Positions 17,674 to 26,671 of a DNA stretch of 64,000 nucleotides are shown one piece after another. Made by a program: the position numbers and the translations under genes. The notes under the pieces are model-generated. The model was given only the letters and a program-made list of their open reading frames with translations, had not been told where the DNA came from and did not search any database. The stretch's first letter is position 1. Each line of letters begins with the position of its first letter. Source of the stretch: Natronohydrobacter thiooxidans (GTDB lineage: Bacteria; Pseudomonadota; Alphaproteobacteria; Rhodobacterales; Rhodobacteraceae); NCBI RefSeq assembly GCF_001884735.1, contig NZ_MJAP01000003.1, forward strand, positions 186,001 to 250,000. The letters run 5' to 3'.

Positions 17674-17696
17674 AGGGCGCGATCCGCTCGCGCCCT
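17674..17696 (-). terminator. Rho-independent terminator of trxA
   Basis: A 9-bp stem (AGGGCGCGA / TCGCGCCCT) with a five-base loop, eight bases past the trxA stop, followed on the minus strand by TTTTCC. It ends the PAS protein-tsaE-addB-addA-trxA run. Confidence 0.85.
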
Positions 17697-17704
17697 ATCT
17701 CCGA

Positions 17705-18025
17705 TCAGACAGACTCGCTGATCCAGCTTTGCAATGCCGATTTCGGCGCCGCGCCGACCTTGTTGGACACGACCTGACCATCCTTGAACAGGAACAATGC
17801 GGGGATCCCGCGAATCCCCATCGAGGCCGCCGTATTCGGGTTTTCATCCACATTGACCTTGGCGATCTTCACCCGGCCATTGAACTCGGCCGACAGCTCT
17901 TCCAGTGCCGGGCCGATCTGCTTGCAGGGGCCACACCATTCGGCCCAGAAATCGACCACAACAGGAATATCGGACTGGCGCACTTCGGCGTCAAAAGTGG
18001 CATCGGTGACAGCAACAGTGGGCAT
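17705..18025 (-). CDS. trxA: Thioredoxin 1
   Basis: 106 residues, standard thioredoxin. The redox motif is WCGPC (Cys31/Cys34), with the preceding buried Asp in VVDFWAEW and the cis-Pro loop [11 protein letters not shown]. It reduces protein disulfides with thioredoxin reductase. The start at 18025 has a near-perfect GGAGG six bases upstream; the four-codon extension is rejected. It lies 34 bp after addA and before a strong terminator. The addB-addA-trxA order is common in alphaproteobacteria. Confidence 0.97.
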   Translation of the reverse strand: MPTVAVTDATFDAEVRQSDIPVVVDFWAEWCGPCKQIGPALEELSAEFNGRVKIAKVNVDENPNTAASMGIRGIPALFLFKDGQVVSNKVGAAPKSALQSWISESV

Positions 18026-18059
18026 CGGCCCCTCCAATCTGGGTTATGTTGCGACTTAC

Positions 18060-21000
18060 CTAAGCCTGTGGCGCGCGGGATTCAAGCGCCGCGCGCGCAA
18101 CTGCGGCATCGACAAGCGGCGCGGGCAGGACCATCAGTTCGGCGACCGTTGTCCACAAGAGTGCGACCCGGATTTCGCGTCCGGGAAAAACCTGCGCAAG
18201 CGCTGCGCGGTAGGCCCCCATCTGGCGCAGCAATCCTTCCGGCACCTCTTCAACCCGCGCAGGCACGATGCGGTTCGATTTGAAATCCACAGCCAGCACA
18301 TGATCAGCCGCGACCTGCAGCCGGTCGATGGTGCCTGACAGTGGACGGTCGAAAAGCTCGGCGGTGATCTCGACCTCGGCCAGACTGTCCGGCCCGAAGA
18401 GATGCGCTAGATCCGGTGCCGCCAGAACGCGCATGGCCTCAGCCAGAAGCTGCTCAAAATCTGCGGGCAGACCGGCCTCATGGCTGGCCAGAAGATCGCG
18501 CGCGCGGTCGTGCCAGAGTTCCTCGGGCCAGAGCGGCAGATGCTCCAGCAGAAGATGCAACTGCGTGCCGCGCGCCAATGCGACTTCTGCAGGCGCACCC
18601 GCCTCGCCCGGCAGCGCCTTGGCCCCGCCCAGCCCCGAAGGGGACAAAACCGCCGGTGCGGGATCCGAGGCAGGTACCACCTGCCAGAGCATCTCCGGCA
18701 GATCCCTCGCCCTCGTGGTCACGGGCTCGTATCCGGCATCCTCCTGCTCGGGCCAGTCGAGATGCTGGTAGCGCAAGCCGCGGCCGGTGGGCATGTCACA
18801 GGGCAGTGCACCGATCTGCCCCAGCCCCTCGGCCATGCGATTATACCAGCATTCCGGCTGGTTCACCTTGCCCGCGCCTGCCACGATCAGCCAATGCTCG
18901 GCCCGCGTCATCGCGACATAGAGGAGCCGCGCATCTTCTTCGGCATTCCGTACCGCTCGGGCGTCCAGACTGTCGCGCAGGCGCTCCGGCGCATCATCCT
19001 TGGACGCCCGCCAGAGCGGCAGCCCGCCCACATCCACAATCTGCCCGCTGTCGCGCGCGTTGCGGTCAGCCGTGTCCGGCAGGATCACGACCGGCGCTTC
19101 CAGCCCCTTCGCGCCATGCACGGTCATCACCCGCAACCGCCCATCCGCGCGGCCCAGCTCGCGCTTGATCTGCACATCTCCCTGTTCCAGCCAGGCCAGA
19201 AACCCGGTCAGGCTGGGGGTTTCAAGCGGCTCATAGGCCAGCGCTTGCGCGAGAAAGGCGTCGATCCCGTCCTCGGCCTCTGGTCCCAGTCGCGCGATCA
19301 GGCGGCGGCGCCCGTCATGGCGGGTGAGCATCCGTTCGATCAGATCGAAAGGACGCAGGAAATCGGTCTGACGCCGCAGATCGTTGATGATCTCCAGCGT
19401 CGCCGCCTCGCCGCTTTCGCGCAGCCGCGTCCACAAGAACGCCCCTGCACGCCCCTGCGCCAGCCTGAACAGGCGATCCTCGGACCAGCCAAAAAGCGGC
19501 GAGCGCAGGCAAGCCGCCAGCGACAGATCATCCTCGGGCGTGGCAAGAAAGGCCAGCAGCGCAGTCAGATCGCGCACCGCCATTTCGCCCCCCAGCCGCA
19601 GCCGGTCCGCGCCCGCCATCTGCAAGCCTTCGGCCTTGCAGGCGGCGATGATCTCGTGAAACAGCGCGTTGCGGCGGCGCACAAGGATCAGCACATCCCC
19701 CTCATGCAGGGGTTTCGCGCCACCGCGATGCGGGATCATCACCCGCGCGTCGATCATCCGGCGCAACTCGCGCGCAATCGCGCGGGCCAACTGGCGCGAA
19801 TGGTGTTCTTCGGGCAGCACATCGACCGGATCATACCATTCGGGGGGCTTCGGGGTCTCGCCGCTCTCGATCACCGGCCAGAGATCCACCCGCCCCGGCA
19901 GGTCGGCATTGAAGGCGATATGCTGCGGCACGCCCCCCAGCCCCCGATCGCGCGGCGGGCGAAAGGTCGCATCGACCATGCGCAGGATCGCGTCGGAGGA
20001 GCGGAAGGAATGGGCGAGAAGGGCTTCATTCAGGCGCAGATCGACATGGGCGAGTTTGTCGCGAAACTGCGCCTGCATCGCGTCGAAAACCTGCAGATCG
20101 GCCCCCTGAAAGGAATAGATCGACTGTTTCTTGTCCCCCACCACGAAGAGCGTGCGGCTGGCATCGCGCGCGCCCAGCCCTGCGGTGAATTCCTGCGCCA
20201 GATGCTCGATCACCCGCCATTGTCCGGGCGAGGTGTCCTGCGCCTCATCGACCAGAATATGATCGACCCCGCCATCCAGCTTGAACAGCACCCATTGCGC
20301 GACCGAAGGGTCGGTCAGCAACTGACCCGCGCGCGCGATCAGATCGTCGAAATCCAGCCATCCGCGCGCGGATTTGGCCTCGGCATAGGCGGGCAGAAAG
20401 GCGCGGGCAAACTGATGCAGCGCCCGGCTGCGCGTGAAACAGGCCAGCGCCAGCCTGCGCGCGCGCGCGCTTTCCACCCGCGCCATCAGGTGATTGAGCG
20501 GGTCAAGAAGCGGACCGAGGGCTTTTTGCGTGGCCTTGGTCGGGAAACTGCCGATTTTCGCCGTGAAGGGTTCCTTGGCGCCGGGGCCGGTCAGAAACAG
20601 CCCTTCCAGCGCCTCCAGCGCGGCTATGTCCGGCGCGGCCTGCGCGATCGCACGCAGCTTTTCCGCGTTCTTCGCATCGGTCACGCTGCCTGCGGCGAGG
20701 ATCGGCGCCAGCGCGTCAAACAGCGCAAATTCGCTGCCAAGGAACACATCGGCCAAGAGCGTCGTAGCATCATAGCCCTCCGGCAAATCCAGCGCCGCCA
20801 GCAAATCCGCTTGCGGTAATGGCCCCTCGAATGCCTGCGCCTGCCCGCAGATATCGCGCAGCAACTCGTCCAGATCGGCCCCGGTGAACACCGCTGCCAA
20901 GGCATCGAGCGCATCGCGCCCCTCGCCTTCCGCGAGCCTGTCCAGCACATCCGCGCGCAGGATGCGGGCCGAACGGTCATCCATCTCGGTGAAGGCCGGG

Positions 21001-21413
21001 GAAAGCCCGGCTTCCAGCGGGAATCGTCGCAGCAGCGCCGCGCAGAAAGAATGGATGGTCTGGATCTTCAGCCCACCCGGCGCCTCGATGGCGCGGGCAA
21101 AGAGACGCCGCGCCTCTGCCAACCCACCCGCGGGTTCCGCGTCGATCTTTGCCAGTTCCGCACGCAAACCAGCCTCGGGCAGCATCGCCCATTTGCCCAG
21201 AAGCGCAAACAGCCGGTTCTGCATCTCGCTGGCCGCCGCCTTGGTATAGGTCAGGCACAGGATGCGCTGCGGCTCTACCCCGCGCAGCAACAGCCGCGCC
21301 ACGCGGTCCGTCAGAACCTTGGTCTTGCCCGAGCCCGCATTGGCCGAAAGCCAGGTCGAGTCGCGCGGGCTGGACGCGCGGTTCTGCGCCAGGGTGGCCT
21401 CGTCAAACTGCAT
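18060..21413 (-). CDS. addA: Double-strand break repair helicase-nuclease AddA
   Basis: About 1117 residues. The UvrD-like helicase half begins with Walker A (ANAGSGKTKVLTDRV) and has motif II as HILVDEAQDTS and motif VI near YVAMTRAEH. The C-terminal RecB-type nuclease shows GTIDRLQ, AVDFKSNR and QMGAYRAAL. With AddB it resects broken DNA ends for RecA loading, replacing RecBCD. The start at 21413 is chosen because GGGAG lies six bases upstream; an ATG two codons earlier also exists. It overlaps the addB stop by about 11 bp. Confidence 0.95.
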   Translation of the reverse strand: MQFDEATLAQNRASSPRDSTWLSANAGSGKTKVLTDRVARLLLRGVEPQRILCLTYTKAAASEMQNRLFALLGKWAMLPEAGLRAELAKIDAEPAGGLAEARRLFARAIEAPGGLKIQTIHSFCAALLRRFPLEAGLSPAFTEMDDRSARILRADVLDRLAEGEGRDALDALAAVFTGADLDELLRDICGQAQAFEGPLPQADLLAALDLPEGYDATTLLADVFLGSEFALFDALAPILAAGSVTDAKNAEKLRAIAQAAPDIAALEALEGLFLTGPGAKEPFTAKIGSFPTKATQKALGPLLDPLNHLMARVESARARRLALACFTRSRALHQFARAFLPAYAEAKSARGWLDFDDLIARAGQLLTDPSVAQWVLFKLDGGVDHILVDEAQDTSPGQWRVIEHLAQEFTAGLGARDASRTLFVVGDKKQSIYSFQGADLQVFDAMQAQFRDKLAHVDLRLNEALLAHSFRSSDAILRMVDATFRPPRDRGLGGVPQHIAFNADLPGRVDLWPVIESGETPKPPEWYDPVDVLPEEHHSRQLARAIARELRRMIDARVMIPHRGGAKPLHEGDVLILVRRRNALFHEIIAACKAEGLQMAGADRLRLGGEMAVRDLTALLAFLATPEDDLSLAACLRSPLFGWSEDRLFRLAQGRAGAFLWTRLRESGEAATLEIINDLRRQTDFLRPFDLIERMLTRHDGRRRLIARLGPEAEDGIDAFLAQALAYEPLETPSLTGFLAWLEQGDVQIKRELGRADGRLRVMTVHGAKGLEAPVVILPDTADRNARDSGQIVDVGGLPLWRASKDDAPERLRDSLDARAVRNAEEDARLLYVAMTRAEHWLIVAGAGKVNQPECWYNRMAEGLGQIGALPCDMPTGRGLRYQHLDWPEQEDAGYEPVTTRARDLPEMLWQVVPASDPAPAVLSPSGLGGAKALPGEAGAPAEVALARGTQLHLLLEHLPLWPEELWHDRARDLLASHEAGLPADFEQLLAEAMRVLAAPDLAHLFGPDSLAEVEITAELFDRPLSGTIDRLQVAADHVLAVDFKSNRIVPARVEEVPEGLLRQMGAYRAALAQVFPGREIRVALLWTTVAELMVLPAPLVDAAVARAALESRAPQA

Positions 21414-24333
21414 CCGCATCTCCCACGGGCAGGGTCACGGGTTCATCCTGCATCACCCATTCGCCAAAACGCGACAGGTGGTCGTAATCCGAAACCTCCT
21501 GCTCTTTCAGCAGATAGCGCCGCGCGGCAAAGCCGCGATCCGGCGACAGATAGGCACGGATCAGCCGCTCGAACTGATCCCGCGTTTCCGCCAGAAGCGC
21601 GGGCGTGATCTCGGTCGCCTCGATCTTCGGTTTTGCTCCAAGCCCCAGATAGGTGATCCGCGCCACCTCGCGCAGTCCCAGCGCCTCGAAGGCCGCTTCC
21701 TCGGCCATCATCGCCTGCAACAGAAGCTGCTTGTCGAAATGCTGCTGCTGCGCTTTCGTGGGCGGGGTGCCGGTCTTGTAATCAATGATATGCACCCGCC
21801 CGTCCGGCCATTCATCCACCCGGTCGGGCTTGGCGATCAGGGTGAAGGCCGGGTCTCGAAAATTCATCGCGCCGCGTTTCTCCAGCATCAGTACCCGGCC
21901 CGGCTGATCCAGATGAAACTGCAGGAAAGCCTGCGCCGAACGCGCCAGCCGCGCCTGAAACAGCGCGCGCGCCGCAGGCCAGGGCACTTCGTTCTGCAAG
22001 ACTTCTGCACCGATCTGCATGAGTTGTGCCAACGGGTCCGGCTCTGGCGCGGCTTTGGTGAAGACTTCAAGCACCTTGTGCAGCACGGTCCCGCGTAACA
22101 GCGCATCGGGCGAGGGGTGCAGCGAATTCAGCTTGCGCAACCCCAGCACATATTTCGCGTAAATCTCGTAAGGGTCACGGATCAGGCGGCTGATCGCCGT
22201 CACCGGCAATTCGCGAGGACGCGCCGCGACCGGCGGCGCAGGCGCAGGGCGCGCGGCAGGCGGGTCAACAGGCAGATGGTTAAAATGCGCGTCAAATGCC
22301 TCGGCCATGGCCAGCCAGTGCTTGCCGCGCACACGCATGTCTTGCAATGCCCCGGCCCCCTGATCGGGCAACCCGTTCAGCAGGTTGGTCAGTCGGTTCA
22401 GCCAGCGCGAGGGCACAGTCTGCGCTTCGGCGTCACGCACGGCGCGGCTCAGCACCACCTCGCGCGCCGCAATCGCCTGCTGGAAATCATGCGCGGACAG
22501 ACCGATCTGGCGTTCGGGCAACAAAAGCCCTGCATCGGCGCGCATCCGGCGGTTCAGCCATGGGTCCGGGTCGGGCGATTTGGGCCAGACGCCTTCGTTC
22601 AGCCCGGCAAGGATCACCAGATCCGCCCCCTGCACGCGCGCTTCCAGCGTGCCCCAGATCATGATGCCGGGATGCGCGGAAACCGGCTCGCGCACCTCGA
22701 ATCCCTGCAGATAGGAAGTGACGAAAGCCTCGTAATCGCGCGGCGAAAGCGCCCCGCCGTGCTCTGCCTCGCGCGCAAGCGCGCGCACCGCCGCGAGCGC
22801 TTTTGCACCGGCGGCGGCCTGCCACAATTCACTTTCGCCGCCATCTGGTCCTGCTGCCAGCGCCTCGGAAAGCGCCAGATGGGCGGTGACAAGCTCGCTG
22901 AGCGGGCGCGGGTCCGGGTCCGGTGTGAAAGGCAGGGTCGCACAAAGCCATTCAATCCAGTCGCCGCGATCACTGTTCTGTGCAAAATCGCGCAGGAAAT
23001 CCGGCTCGGGATAGGCCACTCCCTTGCGCCGGATCCGCAATTCCAGATCACGCGTATGCAGCAGATGCGGGCCGCGCTCGCCCGCGCTATGGGTCAGCGG
23101 ATGTTTCAGCAGCGTCAGCAATGCCTGCCCGTCCATCCGCTGCGCCATCAGTCCCGCCACATGGCGCAGGAACCGCCCCGGTGCCGACAGCGCCAGCGGA
23201 CGGCCTGCACTGTCATCCGGCGTGATGCGCCACTGATCCAGCACCGCCGTCACCCGCCGCGTCAGGTCGCGATCCGGCGTGATCAGCGCCGCACTCTGCC
23301 CGGCTTCGGCAGCATGGCGCAGACGCAGCGCGATGGCCTGTGCCTCCAACCGTGGCGATGGTGCCTCGATCAGGGTCATCCCGGCGCAGGCGCGGTCCAG
23401 ATCGCGCAGGCGCGGGCCATCCTGCATCCACTGATCCGTCACCGGCGCGGGGCGCAGCGCAAGCGAGATCAGCGCATTGCGTGCAGGTTCGGGCGCACCG
23501 TCCTCGGCCCATGGCCGGACCTGCCCAGGCGCGATATCGAGCGCCTGACACAATCGAAGGAACCGGAATTGCGGGTGATCCTCGGGTGCGGCCCCATCGG
23601 GCAGCGCCGCCCATGTCTCGGCTGGCATGTCGAAATCAAACCCCGGCAGCACGACGGCGCCCAAGGGCAGACGCGCCACCGCCTGCATCAGGAGCGCCGT
23701 CGTCCCGCGCGATCCGGTCGATCCGGCAATCAGGATCGGGTCTTGCGGCGGGCTGTCCTGCCAGCGCGCGATCAGCGCCTCGGCCTGTGCGCGCAACCGG
23801 CCCTCCGCATCAGGGGCATCGGCATGCACGACCTGTTCGGCCAATGTGATAAAAGCAAGCGCGCGCGCCCAATGGCCGGAATGGCGACTGACATCAAGAT
23901 CGCGCAGCCGCTCTGGCGGCACGCCTTCGGCCTGCATTTCGGCGAAAAGGCGCGCCAGACTGTCCGACAGGTCAAAAAGCGCACTGCGCGGGGCCAGATC
24001 GGGCGCGGCCCGCAACAGCCGATCGACCAGTTGCGCAAGTTCCAGCCTGCGCCGCAGCGGGGAAATCGCGGTGGGAAGCGCCGCAGCCCCCTCGAACAGC
24101 AGCGGGTCCGTGATCAGGCGGATGCGCGGCTGCAGACCCGGCCCCTGTGCGGCGAATTCTGCGCGCAGCCGGGTACGCATCCGGGCGGAATTGGCCAGCA
24201 CTGTCACACGCGCGCGCACTTCAGGCGGCAGCCCCGCCAGACGGGCGGCGCAGCCCTGCGCAAAAGCCTGCGGAAAATCCACTCCCGGCGGCAGGGCAAA
24301 CAGGCGGGGCGGAGCAGGATCCTGCGCGAACAT
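21403..24333 (-). CDS. addB: Double-strand break repair protein AddB
   Basis: About 976 residues, the alphaproteobacterial AddB type. An inactivated helicase-like N-terminal part precedes a C-terminal PD-(D/E)xK nuclease with VHIIDYKTGTPP and DKQLLLQAMM; RDPYEIYAKYVLGL is a family signature. I do not see the four iron-sulfur cysteines that staple the nuclease in Firmicutes AddB. The ATG at 24333 is preferred to a GTG at 24342 that abuts the tsaE stop. Its stop overlaps addA, implying coupled expression. Confidence 0.93.
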   Translation of the reverse strand: MFAQDPAPPRLFALPPGVDFPQAFAQGCAARLAGLPPEVRARVTVLANSARMRTRLRAEFAAQGPGLQPRIRLITDPLLFEGAAALPTAISPLRRRLELAQLVDRLLRAAPDLAPRSALFDLSDSLARLFAEMQAEGVPPERLRDLDVSRHSGHWARALAFITLAEQVVHADAPDAEGRLRAQAEALIARWQDSPPQDPILIAGSTGSRGTTALLMQAVARLPLGAVVLPGFDFDMPAETWAALPDGAAPEDHPQFRFLRLCQALDIAPGQVRPWAEDGAPEPARNALISLALRPAPVTDQWMQDGPRLRDLDRACAGMTLIEAPSPRLEAQAIALRLRHAAEAGQSAALITPDRDLTRRVTAVLDQWRITPDDSAGRPLALSAPGRFLRHVAGLMAQRMDGQALLTLLKHPLTHSAGERGPHLLHTRDLELRIRRKGVAYPEPDFLRDFAQNSDRGDWIEWLCATLPFTPDPDPRPLSELVTAHLALSEALAAGPDGGESELWQAAAGAKALAAVRALAREAEHGGALSPRDYEAFVTSYLQGFEVREPVSAHPGIMIWGTLEARVQGADLVILAGLNEGVWPKSPDPDPWLNRRMRADAGLLLPERQIGLSAHDFQQAIAAREVVLSRAVRDAEAQTVPSRWLNRLTNLLNGLPDQGAGALQDMRVRGKHWLAMAEAFDAHFNHLPVDPPAARPAPAPPVAARPRELPVTAISRLIRDPYEIYAKYVLGLRKLNSLHPSPDALLRGTVLHKVLEVFTKAAPEPDPLAQLMQIGAEVLQNEVPWPAARALFQARLARSAQAFLQFHLDQPGRVLMLEKRGAMNFRDPAFTLIAKPDRVDEWPDGRVHIIDYKTGTPPTKAQQQHFDKQLLLQAMMAEEAAFEALGLREVARITYLGLGAKPKIEATEITPALLAETRDQFERLIRAYLSPDRGFAARRYLLKEQEVSDYDHLSRFGEWVMQDEPVTLPVGDADAV

Positions 24334-24342
24334 GCGGTGCAC

Positions 24343-24831
24343 TCAGACTGCGGCGAGAACGGCACTCAGCCGGTCCTGCCACGAGGCAGGGCCGCTGAAG
24401 CTGATCTGACGCGCCTCGGGCGCGGCCCCCGGCAGGATGCTCACATGCAAGGCTGCCGCTGGGGCCATGTCACCTAAGTGCCCGGCCCATTCCACAAGGC
24501 AGATCGCGGTCGAGAACGCCTCTTCCAGACCAAGTTCGACTATTTCCTGCGGATCGGAGAGGCGGTAGAGATCAGCATGCCATATCTCTACCGCCTCCAG
24601 ATCATAGGTCTGGACCAGGGTGAAACTCGGAGACGGGACATCCTCCATCCGGCCCAAGGCTGCCAGACGCGACTGGATCAGCGCGCGCGAGAAATGGCTC
24701 TTGCCTGCCCCGACCGGACCATCCAGCAACACCGTGTCGCCCGGCCCAAGCGCAGCCCCGAGCCGTATCGCAAGTTCCGCGGTCTGGTCCGGTGCGAAGG
24801 TATCGACGGTCAGGTGGAAAGCATCATTCAT
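24343..24831 (-). CDS. tsaE: tRNA t6A biosynthesis ATPase TsaE
   Basis: 162 residues, the P-loop ATPase that supports the TsaBD complex in making N6-threonylcarbamoyladenosine at tRNA position 37. The Walker A (DGPVGAGKSHFSRALI), the SPSFTLVQTY segment and IWHADLYRL are characteristic of TsaE/YjeE. In Caulobacter and its relatives tsaE is, as I recall, followed by amgK and murU before addB; here addB follows directly after nine bases. Confidence 0.92.
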   Translation of the reverse strand: MNDAFHLTVDTFAPDQTAELAIRLGAALGPGDTVLLDGPVGAGKSHFSRALIQSRLAALGRMEDVPSPSFTLVQTYDLEAVEIWHADLYRLSDPQEIVELGLEEAFSTAICLVEWAGHLGDMAPAAALHVSILPGAAPEARQISFSGPASWQDRLSAVLAAV

Positions 24832-24885
24832 GCGCGGACTGTGCCACGACTGCCGCGTCTGCGCCAGTGCGAAGCAACACCCTGT

Positions 24886-26589
24886 TCAGACGCGGATACG
24901 GCTGCCGGAATGTCGCGCGCTGCGCGGCTTGCGCGGGGTCAGCATTTGCGCCGCAGTCTCGGATGCCTTGCTCTGTTCAGCCCGGTCAGACGATAGCCCG
25001 GCCTGATCAGGCCTGCGGATCAACTCGCCCTGCAGGCCCAGATCTGGGCGCTGCAACGAAAGCCCTTGCGCCAGCGGCTGAAACATCACCATCACCGCCC
25101 CGCCGGCAAGCCGCCGCGCGCGCAGCGCCAGCGGGATACCCGTGCGCAAGGCAGCGGATCCGCTGATTTCCTCACGCGCGTCGGATCGGGTCACGAATTC
25201 CGCCAGCCGCGCCCAGAAGGTTGTCGGAACACAGGCATCCGACCACAGTGCCATTGCCTGAGCCAGCCCCCCATCGGCAAGATCAGCGCAGGGATCCGTT
25301 TTCCAAAGCTGCCTGTATCCGTCATTTGCCAGGAGCGCCTGCCCCGCCAGACCAAACACGACAATTCCGTCAATCAGCGCATCCAGGACATGATGCGCGG
25401 TCTCGATCTCGTTGCGGAAATTGCGCGTCAGGGCGGCTTCGGTCGTCACATCCTCGATGAAAAGCGCAATCGCGCCATTGGGTTGCGGGCGCCCGGTAAC
25501 ATAGAAGATACGCCCCCCGTCCAGACACCATTCTTCCGCATATTCTCCGGTCTCGGCGGCTTTCTCCATCTCGATGATCTCGCGACGCCAGTTCTGGAAA
25601 TCCTTGGGTTCCGGCAGCATCCGCGTCTCGCGCAAGGCATAGAGAACCTGCTCGAAACTCGGTCGCGCCGCCAGAAACAGAGGCTCCAGCCCGGTCAGAT
25701 CAATAAGCGCCGGGTTGAAAACCTGCAATCGGCGCTCGGCATCAAACAGGGCAAGACCAATCGGAAGACAGGCGAATGTACGGGTCAAGGTCTGAAGGGT
25801 TTCACGTCTCGATGCCTCGGATTGCACGGCCGAATCGATCGGGACCGCAAAATGCAGGATCTGGTCATCGCATGCGGCCTCGGAATGGGCGAACCAGCGC
25901 ACAACTTCATCCTGCCGCAAGGCAAGCCGGACCTTGTCGGCGCTGTCGTCTTCTCCGAACAGATCCGGCAAGGGCCATGTCAATTCCGCATCTTTAGGCC
26001 GTATCTGCTCCAGCGTCTTGAGATAGGCCGAATTGGCCCAGACCACGCGCCCGTCAGCCTCGGTCTTCCAGATCAGGCTGGGCACGTTGCGCGCGACATG
26101 GCGCAATGTCCTGAGTTCATTCTGAAGGGCATTGAAACTCAGTCGGTCGATGGCGACGAGCGCCCCTTCGGCAGAAGTATCGGTCAGGCGCAGATGGGTC
26201 AGCCCACTGCGGTAGCGCAGCCCGAGAACCAGCCCGTCATCCATGCTCGACTGAAGCTCTGCCTGCCCGGTTCCCGCCAGCCCCTTCAGCGCCTGCTCCA
26301 GTTCCGGAAACCGTGGATCAAGATAGGCGCGCAGACGCGCCCAGATTGCGGACCTGCGGGTGGTTGCTCCTGCTTCGCCCAGCATGTCGAGCAGCTTTCT
26401 CCCCTGATCCGAACAATCGATCATTTCACTCTCGCGAAAGATGAAAACAGCATCCTGATCACCCTGGCCGAACGCGATTTCGGGATGTGCATGTTCGCGC
26501 GACATGGCTGCGAATATTGCCAGACATCCAAGCACGACCAGACTGGCCGAGGTCACGATCGTCAGGCTCAACAAGATCGCGTCCGACAT
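24886..26589 (-). CDS. Membrane-anchored PAS protein, DivL-like but without a kinase domain
   Basis: About 567 residues. One N-terminal transmembrane helix (residues 4-29) precedes serial PAS-like domains (about 155-265, 270-385, 395-500) including VWANSAYLKTLEQIRP and LQVFNPALIDLTGLEP. The tail, from about residue 510, is polar and Arg/Ser-rich, with no DHp or HATPase domain. The start at 26589 has AGGAG at eight bases. The location directly before tsaE-addBA-trxA is where divL sits in many alphaproteobacteria, so it is probably the Rhodobacteraceae DivL counterpart feeding the CckA-ChpT-CtrA phosphorelay. That assignment is from synteny and domain makeup. Confidence 0.7.
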   Translation of the reverse strand: MSDAILLSLTIVTSASLVVLGCLAIFAAMSREHAHPEIAFGQGDQDAVFIFRESEMIDCSDQGRKLLDMLGEAGATTRRSAIWARLRAYLDPRFPELEQALKGLAGTGQAELQSSMDDGLVLGLRYRSGLTHLRLTDTSAEGALVAIDRLSFNALQNELRTLRHVARNVPSLIWKTEADGRVVWANSAYLKTLEQIRPKDAELTWPLPDLFGEDDSADKVRLALRQDEVVRWFAHSEAACDDQILHFAVPIDSAVQSEASRRETLQTLTRTFACLPIGLALFDAERRLQVFNPALIDLTGLEPLFLAARPSFEQVLYALRETRMLPEPKDFQNWRREIIEMEKAAETGEYAEEWCLDGGRIFYVTGRPQPNGAIALFIEDVTTEAALTRNFRNEIETAHHVLDALIDGIVVFGLAGQALLANDGYRQLWKTDPCADLADGGLAQAMALWSDACVPTTFWARLAEFVTRSDAREEISGSAALRTGIPLALRARRLAGGAVMVMFQPLAQGLSLQRPDLGLQGELIRRPDQAGLSSDRAEQSKASETAAQMLTPRKPRSARHSGSRIRV

Positions 26590-26671
26590 GCGCAAGCTCC
26601 TCGCCGCATAGATGCATGAGGACAGCTTCGCAGGCTTTGGTTAAGCTTGTGTTAAGAGATGCGGATCAAAC

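Noticed and set aside
18480..20819. A 779-codon plus-strand reading frame opposite addA
   Set aside because: It is the high-GC complement of a well-supported gene, has an Arg/Gln/His-rich composition and no family motif.
22117..24477. A 786-codon plus-strand reading frame opposite addB
   Set aside because: Same reason: antisense shadow with random-looking composition and no ribosome site.
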